Source of the DNA: Acidimicrobiia bacterium
GTDB lineage: Bacteria > Actinomycetota > Acidimicrobiia > Acidimicrobiales > VFJN01
NCBI GenBank assembly: GCA_009694375.1
Contig: SHVB01000014.1
Span: 1 to 64,000 of the forward strand
Reading direction: 5' to 3'
Length of the DNA: 64,000 bases
Within the stretch, counting starts at the first letter, position 1, and every line of letters starts with the position of its first letter. This document shows positions 27,409 through 35,595 of the stretch, piece after piece. The translations under genes and the position numbers were made by a program. The notes under the pieces were generated by a model. That model was not told the DNA's origin, made no database searches, and was given only the letters and a program-made list of their open reading frames with translations.

Positions 27409-28416
27409 ATGGCCGAACTCACCACCGTGGCCGACGACGAGGCCGTGATCCATGACGGCCACGAGATGCGGGTGTTCGACGGCCTCACTCCTGATACCGA
27501 TCATCAGATCGACGGGTTCGCCTTTCGCACCCTGCCACGCCTCGGCGAGCGCCTCGCCACCATCACCACCGTCAACGATGTTCACTTCGGGGAGACCACC
27601 TGCGGTGTCATCGAGGGATTCGACATGGGACCCGTCTTCAGTGCTGAACCGGGGGCTGATCCGTATCCCGAGGTGATGAATCGCGCTGCGATAGCTGAGA
27701 TGAAGGGCCTCAACCCCGATCTGGTGATCGTGAAGGGCGACCTCACCGCCAAGGGCACGCTGGAGGAATACGCCGCCTTCCGGGCGGCCTACGAGCCTGC
27801 CTTCGGCGAAAGACTGGTGCACGTTCGCGGCAACCACGACGGCTACTACGGCGGCCACTACGCCGCCACCCCCACCCAGCGGGTCGACCTGCCGGGCGTC
27901 ACCGTGGCTGTCCTCGACACCACCGATCCCGGCCGCACCCCGGGACGGGTCACGTCGTCGCAACTTGCCTGGCTAGACGATCTCGCCGGTAGCGCCGACC
28001 AACCGGTACTCGTGTTCGGCCACCACCACGTGTGGAACCCCGATAGCGCGGCGCGCCCGGAAAGCTATTTCGGGATCCTCCCCGACCCCTCCGAACAACT
28101 CGTGGCCACCGTGGCTCGCCATCCCGGCATTCTCGGCTACTTCGCCGGCCACACCCACCGAAATCGGGTACGCCGAATATCCACCACCGGCGACCGGCCC
28201 TGGGCAGAGGTGGCCTGCGTAAAGGACTACCCCGGCACCTGGGCCGAATACCGCGTGTTCGATGGCGGCATCCTTCAGGTGCACCGCCGGATCTCCAGCC
28301 CTGAGGCACTGGCCTGGACCGAGCAAACTCGCCACATGTACGGCGGGGCCTACGCCGACTACGCCCTCGGCCACCTCCGTGATCGCTGTTTTGCCATGGC
28401 CGTGACCACCCGATGA
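27409..28416 (+). CDS. metallophosphoesterase (calcineurin-like)
   Basis: Predicted phosphodiesterase or phosphatase of 335 aa. The five metal-binding motifs appear in order: NDVHFG, GDLT, GNHD, GHHH and GHTH. No signal peptide or membrane segment is visible, so it is probably cytosolic. The N-terminal ~45 residues look like an added beta domain. The CoA-transferase gene starts 7 nt after its stop, so the two should be cotranscribed. The substrate cannot be deduced. Confidence 0.85.
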   Translation: MAELTTVADDEAVIHDGHEMRVFDGLTPDTDHQIDGFAFRTLPRLGERLATITTVNDVHFGETTCGVIEGFDMGPVFSAEPGADPYPEVMNRAAIAEMKGLNPDLVIVKGDLTAKGTLEEYAAFRAAYEPAFGERLVHVRGNHDGYYGGHYAATPTQRVDLPGVTVAVLDTTDPGRTPGRVTSSQLAWLDDLAGSADQPVLVFGHHHVWNPDSAARPESYFGILPDPSEQLVATVARHPGILGYFAGHTHRNRVRRISTTGDRPWAEVACVKDYPGTWAEYRVFDGGILQVHRRISSPEALAWTEQTRHMYGGAYADYALGHLRDRCFAMAVTTR

Positions 28417-28423
28417 TCCCGGC

Positions 28424-29590
28424 ATGAGCGGGCCCCTCGCGGGGATCCGCGTGCTCGACCTCGCCACGGTGATCGCCGCACCCGGCGCCGCCCGCTACCT
28501 CGCCGACTACGGCGCTGACGTACTCAAGATCGAACGCCCCGGCACCGGCGATGCCACCCGCGGCATGGGGGTACCGCACCCCGCCGATGGCACCTCGTTG
28601 TATTGGAAGATGGTGTCGCGCAACAAACGCTGCGCGGTGGTGGATATCAAAACGGCGGAAGGCCGGGCCACCATCCTGCGCCTGGTCGAAGAAGGCCATG
28701 TCTTGGTGGAAAACTTTCGGCCTGGCACGCTCGAACGACTCGGCCTCGGCCCCGACGTACTCCTCGCCCGCAACCCCTCCTTGGTGATCCTCCGAGTCAC
28801 CGGATTTGGACAGGACGGCCCCTACGCCCACCGAGCCGGCTTCGCCACCATCGCCGAGGCCCTGTCGGGCTTCGCCGCCCTCAATGGGGAACCCGACGGT
28901 GGCCCCTTGCTGCCGCCCATCGCCCTCACCGACGAGATCACCGCCATCGTGGGCGCCTTTGCCACCATGACCGCGCTGTGGTCCGGGGTGGGCCAGGTGG
29001 TTGATGTGAATCTCCTGGAGTCGCTGTTCCAGTGCATGGGGCCCCTGCCGGGCGCCTATGCCACCTCGGGCTATCTGCAGCCCCGATTGGGCTCCGGTAT
29101 CCCGTACTCAGTTCCACGCGGAACGTGGCGTTGTGCTGATGGACATTGGATAGCGGTGTCCACCTCGGCCGAGTCGGTGGCGGCGCGGGTCATGGCCCTC
29201 ATCGGCTTGGGCGACCGCACCGATCTGCAGACCTTCAACGGACGAATTGCGGCACGTGACGAGATCGATGCGTGCCTGACCGCGTTCTGTGCCACCCGTC
29301 CCCGCGATGAGGTACTGGCCGCCTTCGACGATGCCGAGGCCGCCGCCGCCGCCATCCATGACATGGCCGACATCGCCAACGACCCACACTTCGCGGCGCG
29401 CCAATCTATTGTCACGGTCGACGGCGTACCCATGCAGGGCCTCGTGGCCCACCTCTCCGCCACCCCCGGTCACATCCGCTGGCCCGGTCGTGCCCTCGGG
29501 GCCGACGAACCGCAGTGGGCCCTTCCACCCGAACCCCAGGAAACGGTCAGCCCCGGTGAGCCACCGCGAGATCCACGATCTCACCCATGA
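28424..29590 (+). CDS. CaiB/BaiF family CoA-transferase
   Basis: Family III CoA-transferase of 388 aa. It opens with PLAGIRVLDLATVIAAPGAA and the ADYGADVLKIE strand typical of the family. VSRNKRCAVVDIK and ENFRPGTLERLGLG follow. The Asp in ALTDEITA is the likely covalent catalytic residue. Members move CoA between carboxylic acids such as succinate, mesaconate, oxalate or bile acids; which applies here is unknown. Its last 44 nt overlap the 3' end of the convergent ecm gene. Confidence 0.88.
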   Translation: MSGPLAGIRVLDLATVIAAPGAARYLADYGADVLKIERPGTGDATRGMGVPHPADGTSLYWKMVSRNKRCAVVDIKTAEGRATILRLVEEGHVLVENFRPGTLERLGLGPDVLLARNPSLVILRVTGFGQDGPYAHRAGFATIAEALSGFAALNGEPDGGPLLPPIALTDEITAIVGAFATMTALWSGVGQVVDVNLLESLFQCMGPLPGAYATSGYLQPRLGSGIPYSVPRGTWRCADGHWIAVSTSAESVAARVMALIGLGDRTDLQTFNGRIAARDEIDACLTAFCATRPRDEVLAAFDDAEAAAAAIHDMADIANDPHFAARQSIVTVDGVPMQGLVAHLSATPGHIRWPGRALGADEPQWALPPEPQETVSPGEPPRDPRSHP

Positions 29591-31520
29591 TGGTGGTGAA
29601 GTTGAAGTCCTTCGGGGTGTAGACCGCCGCCAGATCCGCCGCCAGCAGGCGCGGCCGATCCTCCTCCGGGATGATCCCGCCGGCCACCACTGGCGCCGTC
29701 ACCCCCCGTTGGCGACAGAGACGCACCACCTCGGGCACCAAGTCGAGATGACTGCCCGAGAGGATGGAGAGGCCGATCACATCCACATCCTCGTCGAGGG
29801 CTACTGACGCGATCTGCTCCGGGGTGAGCCGAATCCCCTGGTAGATCACCTCGAGGCCGGCGTCACGTGCCGCCACGGCAATCTGTTCGGCACCATTGCT
29901 GTGTCCATCCAGACCCGGCTTGGCCACGAGAAGCCGGGGTGGTCCCCCCGGGAGGGCCTTCACCCGTTCGGCCAGGGCCCGAAGACCCGCGCTGCCTCCC
30001 GCCGCCCCGGCGGCGGCGGCCACTCCGGTAGGGGCTCGGTACTCTCCGAATACCTCGCGCAGCACGCCCGCCCACTCCCCGGTCGTGCCCCCAACGTGGG
30101 CGAGATCAATGGTGGCGGGCATCACGTTCTCAGTCGACATCGCCACCCGCCGCAGTTCGTCGAGCGCCCGCTGCACCGCATCGTGGTCTCGTTGGGCCCG
30201 CCACTGCACCACCCCCGCCACCGTGAGGGCCTCCACGTCGGGATCTACCCTGAGAATGGACCCCTCCCCTTCCAACGGAGACGGCAGGGCTTCGGTGAAG
30301 CGGTTGACTCCCACCACCGTGAGATCACCCGACTCGATCTTGCGCAAGCGCTCGGCGTGGCTGCTGACCAGACGCCCCTTCAGTTGTTCGATCGCTCCGA
30401 ACGCGCCCCCCAGGTCGAGCACCTCCTGCAACTCGGCCCAGGCGGCTTCGGCTAATTCCGCCGTGAGAGCCTCAACCACCACCGACCCCTCGAACAGGTC
30501 CGGATACTCGAGGAGGTCGGTCTCGTAGGCCAGGACCTGCTGCATACGCAATGCCCACTGCTGGTCCCAGGGCCGGGGCAGACCGAGGGCTTCGTTCCAG
30601 GCCGGCAACTGCACCGAACGCGCCCGCGCCCCGCGCGACAAGGTCACTCCCAGCATTTCGAGGACGATGCGCTGCACGTTGTTCTCGGGTTGGGCCTCGG
30701 TGAGGCCAAGGCTGTTTACCTGCACGCCGTAGCGAAACCGTCGGGCCTTGGGATCGGTGACGCCGTAGCGCTCTAGGCCGATGCGATCCCATAGATGGGT
30801 GAACGCTCGCATCTTGGCCGTCTCCTCCACGAAGCGGATGCCGCTGTTCACGAAGAAACTGATGGTGGCGAACACCTGCGGGAACGCCTCGGGCGCAACC
30901 TGACCAGATTCTCGCACGGCGTCGAGCACCCCGATGGCGGTGGCCAACGAGTAGGCCAGTTCCTGCACTGGCGTCGCTCCCGCCTCCTGCAGGTGATAAC
31001 TGCACACGTTCATCGGGTTCCATCGCGGCACCCGCTCGGCGCAGAAGGCGATCATGTCCACGATCAGACGCCGCGACGGCAGCGGCGGAAAAATGTAGGT
31101 GCCCCGGGAGAGGTACTCCTTGACGATGTCGTTCTGTGTCGTGCCGCGAAGTTCCTCACTGGCCACGCCGTGATTCTCGGCGTTGGCTACGTACAGCCCG
31201 AGCAACCACGCGGCGGGCGCGTTGATAGTCATCGAGGTGTTCATCTCGCCCTGAGGGATACCGTCGAGCAGTTCCCCCATGTGGCCCAGGTGCACGACCG
31301 GAACGCCGACCTTGCCCACCTCGCCCTTGGCCAGGACATGGTCGGGGTCATAACCGGTCTGGGTGGGGAGGTCGAAGGCGATCGACAGACCCGTCTGCCC
31401 CTTGGCCAGGTTGGCGCGATACAACTCGTTGCTGGCCTTGGCCGTGGAGTGACCCGAGTACGTGCGAATCATCCAGGGACGATCCGGTTGCTCCAGGTGG
31501 GTGGGCGTCATGGGTTCCAT
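29547..31520 (-). CDS. ecm: ethylmalonyl-CoA mutase, B12-dependent
   Basis: Rearranges (2R)-ethylmalonyl-CoA to methylsuccinyl-CoA with adenosylcobalamin. The N-terminal TIM barrel (from RTYSGHSTAKASNELY) matches the mutase large chain. A C-terminal cobalamin domain carries KPGLDGHSNGAEQ, the DxHxxG base-off motif, then the GLSILSGSH strand. At 657 aa in one chain it fits Ecm/MeaA, shorter than methylmalonyl-CoA mutase large chains. ATG 31520 or ATG 31511, both near GGGGGA, could start it. It lies 70 nt after aat on the same strand. Ccr and epimerase in the window support the assignment. Confidence 0.9.
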   Translation of the reverse strand: MEPMTPTHLEQPDRPWMIRTYSGHSTAKASNELYRANLAKGQTGLSIAFDLPTQTGYDPDHVLAKGEVGKVGVPVVHLGHMGELLDGIPQGEMNTSMTINAPAAWLLGLYVANAENHGVASEELRGTTQNDIVKEYLSRGTYIFPPLPSRRLIVDMIAFCAERVPRWNPMNVCSYHLQEAGATPVQELAYSLATAIGVLDAVRESGQVAPEAFPQVFATISFFVNSGIRFVEETAKMRAFTHLWDRIGLERYGVTDPKARRFRYGVQVNSLGLTEAQPENNVQRIVLEMLGVTLSRGARARSVQLPAWNEALGLPRPWDQQWALRMQQVLAYETDLLEYPDLFEGSVVVEALTAELAEAAWAELQEVLDLGGAFGAIEQLKGRLVSSHAERLRKIESGDLTVVGVNRFTEALPSPLEGEGSILRVDPDVEALTVAGVVQWRAQRDHDAVQRALDELRRVAMSTENVMPATIDLAHVGGTTGEWAGVLREVFGEYRAPTGVAAAAGAAGGSAGLRALAERVKALPGGPPRLLVAKPGLDGHSNGAEQIAVAARDAGLEVIYQGIRLTPEQIASVALDEDVDVIGLSILSGSHLDLVPEVVRLCRQRGVTAPVVAGGIIPEEDRPRLLAADLAAVYTPKDFNFTTIMGEIVDLAVAHRG

Positions 31521-31590
31521 GATCCCCCGCCGCGATCAGGGCGACAAACCCCATGACCCGATCGCCCTCGGGCTCGCCCCGGCCGAGGGC

Positions 31591-32259
31591 TCATCTGAGG
31601 GCCGGAGTCGGCCCTACCCGCAAGGCGAGGCGGAGGCGATCGAGGTAGTCCGAACGGGGGATTCCCACCGCCCCCAGCCGCCGCAAATGGTCGGTGGCCC
31701 ACTGCACGTCGAGGAGGCGGGCGGGTTCGCCGTCCTGGCGCAAGAGATCCACCAGGCCCACCAACGCCACTTTGGAAGCATCGACCCGGCGGTAGAACAT
31801 CGACTCTCCGGCAAACAAGCCGTTGATCGCCACCCCATAGAGACCGCCGGCCAGACCGTCATCGTCCCAGGCCTCGATGCTGTGGGCCCATCCGAGATCG
31901 TGAAGTCGTTGGTAGGCCGAGTGAATCTCAGCGCTGATCCAGCCACCCGGTCGTCGGGCATCCCCGCACGCCTCCACCACTTCGGCAAAGGCCGTATTCA
32001 CCCGCACGTCGTAGCGAGCGGTTGAACGCGCCAGGGAGCGACTCACCACGAGACCATCAAGAGGCAGCACCCCGCGTGGATCAGGCGACCACCATCCCAT
32101 CGGGCCGTCACGGCCGAGCGGCATCGGAAAGAGCCCATGACGGTAGGCGTGCAGCAGCGTGCCCGGTTCGAGGTCGGCCCCCACTCCGGCCACCCCGTCG
32201 TCGTCGGCTTCGGTGGCCGGAGGGAACTTCCAGGGCGTGGGAGCAGGCTCCAGCGGCAC
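31591..32259 (-). CDS. aat: leucyl/phenylalanyl-tRNA--protein transferase
   Basis: Adds Leu or Phe to proteins with N-terminal Arg or Lys, marking them for ClpS/ClpAP in the N-degron pathway. The 222-aa protein has the family motifs GLFPMPLG, WWSPDPRGVLPLDG, INGLFAGESMFYR, DASKVAL and LLDVQWATDHL. The likely start is GTG at 32259, only 6 nt after the SDR stop and with no clear ribosome binding site, which suggests coupled translation. It sits between SDR and ecm in a minus-strand unit, an odd place for a protein-turnover gene. Confidence 0.9.
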   Translation of the reverse strand: MPLEPAPTPWKFPPATEADDDGVAGVGADLEPGTLLHAYRHGLFPMPLGRDGPMGWWSPDPRGVLPLDGLVVSRSLARSTARYDVRVNTAFAEVVEACGDARRPGGWISAEIHSAYQRLHDLGWAHSIEAWDDDGLAGGLYGVAINGLFAGESMFYRRVDASKVALVGLVDLLRQDGEPARLLDVQWATDHLRRLGAVGIPRSDYLDRLRLALRVGPTPALR

Positions 32260-32265
32260 CGCTAT

Positions 32266-33039
32266 CTACTTGGTGGTGGCGATGCCGCCGTCTACCGGGA
32301 TGATTGCGCCGGTGAGATACGCCCCGGCTTTCGAGCAGAGGAAAATGGCCGGACCGGCCATGTCCTGTGGTTGCCCGATACGCCGCAACGGCACCATCTT
32401 CGCCATGCCATCACCGGCGGCGGCCAGGGTGGCCTTCATCATCCGCGACTGAAACGGACCCGGCGCGATGGCGTTCACGGTGATCTGTGGAGCCAGATGT
32501 TTGGCCAAGTGCCGGGTGAGTTGGTGCACGGCCGCCTTGGAGGCGGAGTAGGCGAAGGTCTCGAAGCCGGGTACCTGGATGCCGTCGATCGACCCGATGT
32601 TGATGATCCGGGCCGGATCGTCGTCACGGCCGGCGGCCTGCAGGAGAGGCAGAAGGAACTTCGTGGTGTGGAATACGCCTTCCACGTTTACGTCGAGCAC
32701 TCGGTGCCAGGAGGCGCTGTTCTGTTCGGCCAGCGGCGCCCCCCAGTTGGCGCCCGCATTGTTCACGAGGATGTCGAGCGAGTCCCAACGCTCCGCCACC
32801 GCCGCGCCGAGGCCCTCGCAGCCCCCCTCGGTCGAGAGGTCGGCCACGATGTAGGAGCAATCGCCCCGTTCGGCGAGCGCCTCGGTGACCTCTTTGAGGG
32901 AATCCTCTTTGCGAGAGGCAATGATCACACTCACCCCTGCCTCCACCAACCCCGAGGCGATCATCGTGCCGATGCCGCTGCCGCCACCGGTGACCACGGC
33001 TCGTTTTCCGGCGATGTCGAACAGTTCAGATGCAGTCAT
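32266..33039 (-). CDS. short-chain dehydrogenase/reductase (SDR)
   Basis: NAD(P)-dependent oxidoreductase of 257 aa. It has the cofactor motif TGGGSGIG, NNAG, and the catalytic Ser-Tyr-Lys set in INIGSIDG and YSASKAAV. It ends with the usual tail (LTGAIIPVDGG). The overall style is like 3-oxoacyl reductases of the RhlG type. The ATG at 33039 is preceded by AGGAGG, which overlaps the stop codon of the hydroxybutyryl-CoA dehydrogenase. The context suggests a reduction in C4-CoA or fatty-acid metabolism; the substrate is not certain. Confidence 0.87.
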   Translation of the reverse strand: MTASELFDIAGKRAVVTGGGSGIGTMIASGLVEAGVSVIIASRKEDSLKEVTEALAERGDCSYIVADLSTEGGCEGLGAAVAERWDSLDILVNNAGANWGAPLAEQNSASWHRVLDVNVEGVFHTTKFLLPLLQAAGRDDDPARIINIGSIDGIQVPGFETFAYSASKAAVHQLTRHLAKHLAPQITVNAIAPGPFQSRMMKATLAAAGDGMAKMVPLRRIGQPQDMAGPAIFLCSKAGAYLTGAIIPVDGGIATTK

Positions 33040-33053
33040 GGTGCGGCGTCCTC

Positions 33054-33911
33054 CTACTTTTTGGCGTAATCGTAGAAGCCAGAGCCGGATTTCCGGCCGA
33101 GTTGACCCGCGGCCACCATCCGGCGCAAACGCGGCAAGGCGGCGTAGTTCGGGTCGCGAAACTCGTCGTAGAGGGCATCGAGGATCGACAACGAGGTGTC
33201 GAGGCCCACGAGGTCGAGTAGGGCCAGCGGACCCATCGGGAAGTTGCAGCCACCCTTCATGGCGGTGTCGATGTCGTCGCGACTGGCGGTACCCAACTCC
33301 AGCATCCGCACGGCGTTGTTCAGGTACGGGAACAGCAGCGCGTTCACGATGAAACCGGCGCGATCTTTCACCTCCACCACGTCTTTCCCGCAGCCAGCCG
33401 CGAATGCCTTGGCGGCGGCCACGGTGGCTTCGCTGGCGGTGAGCGGTGCGATGACCTCCACCAGGCTCATCATGGGGGCGGGGTTGAAGAAGTGGATGCC
33501 CACCACGAGGTCGGGACGCTCGGTGGCCATCGCCAACTCCACCACCGGCAGGGTCGAGGTGTTGGTGGCCAGCATCGCGCCGGGCTTCACGATCTTGTCG
33601 AGGCTGGCGAACAAGTCCTTCTTGACAGCGAGATCTTCCACCACGGACTCCAGCACCAGGTCGCAATCCTGCAGGTCCTGAAGGTCGTCGGTGGCACTCA
33701 CGCGGTCACTGATCTCCGCGGCGGCCGCCTCGTCGAGTTTGCCCCGATCCACCTGCTTGGCCAGCGACTTGGCGAGGCCCGCCACCATGGCATCGGCGCT
33801 TGCTCGCGAGCGAGAACGGAGCACCACCGCAATGCCCGCCTTGGCGGCCACCTCCGCGATGCCCGACCCCATGATCCCTGACCCGACAATCCCCAGTTTG
33901 GTGATGCTCAT
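33054..33911 (-). CDS. 3-hydroxybutyryl-CoA dehydrogenase
   Basis: Interconverts acetoacetyl-CoA and 3-hydroxybutyryl-CoA with NAD(P)H. The 285-aa protein has the Rossmann motif GIVGSGIMGSGIAE (7-20), ATNTSTLPV, catalytic His in GIHFFNPAPMMSLVE, and the C-terminal helical domain GPLALLDLVGLD. It heads the unit dehydrogenase-SDR-aat-ecm. The ATG at 33911 lies 8 nt after a TAGCGT box with no Shine-Dalgarno, so it is probably leaderless. With the thiolase and Ccr it gives most of the route from acetyl-CoA to ethylmalonyl-CoA (the crotonase step is not seen here). Confidence 0.92.
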   Translation of the reverse strand: MSITKLGIVGSGIMGSGIAEVAAKAGIAVVLRSRSRASADAMVAGLAKSLAKQVDRGKLDEAAAAEISDRVSATDDLQDLQDCDLVLESVVEDLAVKKDLFASLDKIVKPGAMLATNTSTLPVVELAMATERPDLVVGIHFFNPAPMMSLVEVIAPLTASEATVAAAKAFAAGCGKDVVEVKDRAGFIVNALLFPYLNNAVRMLELGTASRDDIDTAMKGGCNFPMGPLALLDLVGLDTSLSILDALYDEFRDPNYAALPRLRRMVAAGQLGRKSGSGFYDYAKK

Positions 33912-33919
33912 GGACGCCG

Positions 33920-33925
33920 ACGCTA
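33920..33925 (-). promoter_or_regulatory. -10 box, leaderless start of the 33911 dehydrogenase
   Basis: On the minus strand TAGCGT ends 8 nt before the ATG at 33911. Confidence 0.5.
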
Positions 33926-33965
33926 CCGATCGACCACGCGTGCGGTCCAAAGGGCTCGCCCGGCA

Positions 33966-33971
33966 TAGCGT
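33966..33971 (+). promoter_or_regulatory. -10 box, leaderless start of the 33979 gene
   Basis: TAGCGT ends 7 nt before the ATG at 33979. It is divergent from the dehydrogenase box at 33920-33925, leaving 40 bp between the two. Confidence 0.5.
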
Positions 33972-33978
33972 GAGGGCT

Positions 33979-34641
33979 ATGTCGGGAACGCTGGCCCTCG
34001 TTGGTGGTGACGCATGGCGTCCAGGCTGCAGTTTCGATCAAGACCTGCTCACGGCGAGCGGCGGCACGCACGTCCTGGTGCTGGCCACCGCGGCGGCCTA
34101 TGAACATCCCCAACGGGCCATTCAGACTGCCGAGGCGTGGTTTGCTTCACTGGGTGCCACCGTAGGGTCACTGCCGATACTCATCCGGTCTGATGCGCTC
34201 GAGGCAACCCATCTTGGCCACATCGCCGAGGCCCGGTTCATCTACTTGGCCGACGGCTCCCCGATGCACCTGCGGGCGGTGCTGAAGAACTCGCCTGTAT
34301 GGGATGCGATCGTGACCGCCTGGCGGGAGGGCGCAGTGCTGGCGGGTTCGGGATCCGGGGCCATGGTGCTCTGCGACCCGCTGGTGGACCCCCGCGGCGG
34401 GGCACTCACGCTCGGCCTTGGCCTTCAGGAACGTATGGCGCTCATTCCCCACCACGACACCTGGAGCCACGAAAAGGAGAAGCGCACGCTCAAGATCGCC
34501 CCCCGGGGCCTGCCCATCGTGGGAATCGACGAGCGCACGGCGCTGCTGCGCCATCCCGATGGCACCTGGCAGGCGGCAGGGGCGGGCCGGGTGACGGTAT
34601 TCGTCGACGGGCTGCCTACCGACCTCTCCGTTCTCCCCTAG
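33979..34641 (+). CDS. peptidase S51 / cyanophycinase-like protein
   Basis: A 220-aa protein of the class-I glutamine-amidotransferase-like fold. The nucleophile elbow AGSGSGAMVLC matches the Ser-containing motif of peptidase E and cyanophycinase, and His residues in LIPHHDTW may complete the triad. The family cleaves Asp-containing dipeptides or cyanophycin. No cyanophycin synthetase is seen nearby, so a peptidase-like role is as likely. The same frame is open upstream, but the MSGTLALVGG start behind a -10 box is the natural one. Confidence 0.68.
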   Translation: MSGTLALVGGDAWRPGCSFDQDLLTASGGTHVLVLATAAAYEHPQRAIQTAEAWFASLGATVGSLPILIRSDALEATHLGHIAEARFIYLADGSPMHLRAVLKNSPVWDAIVTAWREGAVLAGSGSGAMVLCDPLVDPRGGALTLGLGLQERMALIPHHDTWSHEKEKRTLKIAPRGLPIVGIDERTALLRHPDGTWQAAGAGRVTVFVDGLPTDLSVLP

Positions 34642-34670
34642 GGCGCTCCCCAGGCCCTCTCGGTGGCGGG

Positions 34671-35474
34671 CTAGGACTCGGTAATGGTCACCGAGGTGAT
34701 GGTGGTCGAACTACTCGGCGTGCCTTCCGGCGTGCCGGTGGCTTCAATCGACTTCACCACGGTATCGAGACCCTCAGTGACGTCTCCAAACAAGGAGTAC
34801 TGCGCCGGAAGTTTCACCCCCTGCTCGCCGGTGACGATGTAGAACTGGCTTCCGTTGGTGTCCGGTCCGGAATTCGCCATCGCCAGGGACCCCACCTCGT
34901 AGTACGGCGGACCGTCCGTGGGCAGTTCGTCGGCAAAACTGTACCCGGGACCGCCCGTACCCGGCGGCTCGCCGGTGGCGTCCCCCCCTTGCACCACGAA
35001 GCCCGGGATGATCCGGTGGAAGGACACGCCGTCGTAGTAGTGGTTCCGGGCCAGGAACACGAAGTTGTTCACGGCTTTCGGCGCCTTGCTCGGATCCAGT
35101 TCGATGGTGAAGTCGCCCTTCGAGGTGACCACCTCGGCGGTGTAGGTCTTGGTGACATCAATGCAGGAAACCGGACCAGAGGTGAAGGAGGTGGTTCGCT
35201 CACCACTGCCATCAGCCGGCGGACAGGCGGTATCGCCGATCGCCGCGTCACCTCCGCTCGTGGGGGCGGTGGTGGCGGTGGTGGCGGTGGTGGCGGTGGG
35301 CTTGTCATCTTCCGAGAGCACCGAGACCACCAGGGCCGCCAACAACACGGCCCCCACGACCCCGCCCACCACTCGCAACTGGCGGAAGCGGTTTGATCGG
35401 CTCGTGGCGGCCCGCTGGGCATCTAGGCGCATGAGGCGCCCCTCGTCTTGTCGCTGTCGTTTCTCGCTCGGCAT
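34671..35474 (-). CDS. membrane-anchored cyclophilin-type peptidyl-prolyl isomerase
   Basis: A 267-aa protein with a basic cytosolic N-terminus, one transmembrane helix (about residues 36-54), a Thr/Ala-rich linker, and an extracellular cyclophilin domain from about residue 105. Core motifs FHRIIPGFVVQGGD, GSLAMANSGPDTNGSQFYI and LFGDVTEGLD are present. It should assist folding of exported proteins. The ATG at 35474 is 8 nt after TAAGGT with no ribosome binding site. It is convergent with the peptidase-like gene and divergent from the BldD-like gene. Confidence 0.9.
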   Translation of the reverse strand: MPSEKRQRQDEGRLMRLDAQRAATSRSNRFRQLRVVGGVVGAVLLAALVVSVLSEDDKPTATTATTATTAPTSGGDAAIGDTACPPADGSGERTTSFTSGPVSCIDVTKTYTAEVVTSKGDFTIELDPSKAPKAVNNFVFLARNHYYDGVSFHRIIPGFVVQGGDATGEPPGTGGPGYSFADELPTDGPPYYEVGSLAMANSGPDTNGSQFYIVTGEQGVKLPAQYSLFGDVTEGLDTVVKSIEATGTPEGTPSSSTTITSVTITES

Positions 35475-35482
35475 GAGAGAAA

Positions 35483-35488
35483 ACCTTA
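35483..35488 (-). promoter_or_regulatory. -10 box, leaderless start of the cyclophilin gene
   Basis: Minus-strand TAAGGT ends 8 nt before the ATG at 35474. Confidence 0.45.
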
Positions 35489-35595
35489 GTACCAGTTCCC
35501 GACGGTCGACTCTCGCGCGCTCCGGGCCAACCCGACGCGGGGCTGATCGCGTAGGCTTCAGCGCAATCAGAGGTCGTTTGCCAGGAGTGCCCCGT

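Noticed and set aside
31521-31590. Cobalamin riboswitch before the B12-dependent mutase
   Set aside because: The 70-nt gap to aat is too short and lacks the B12-box.
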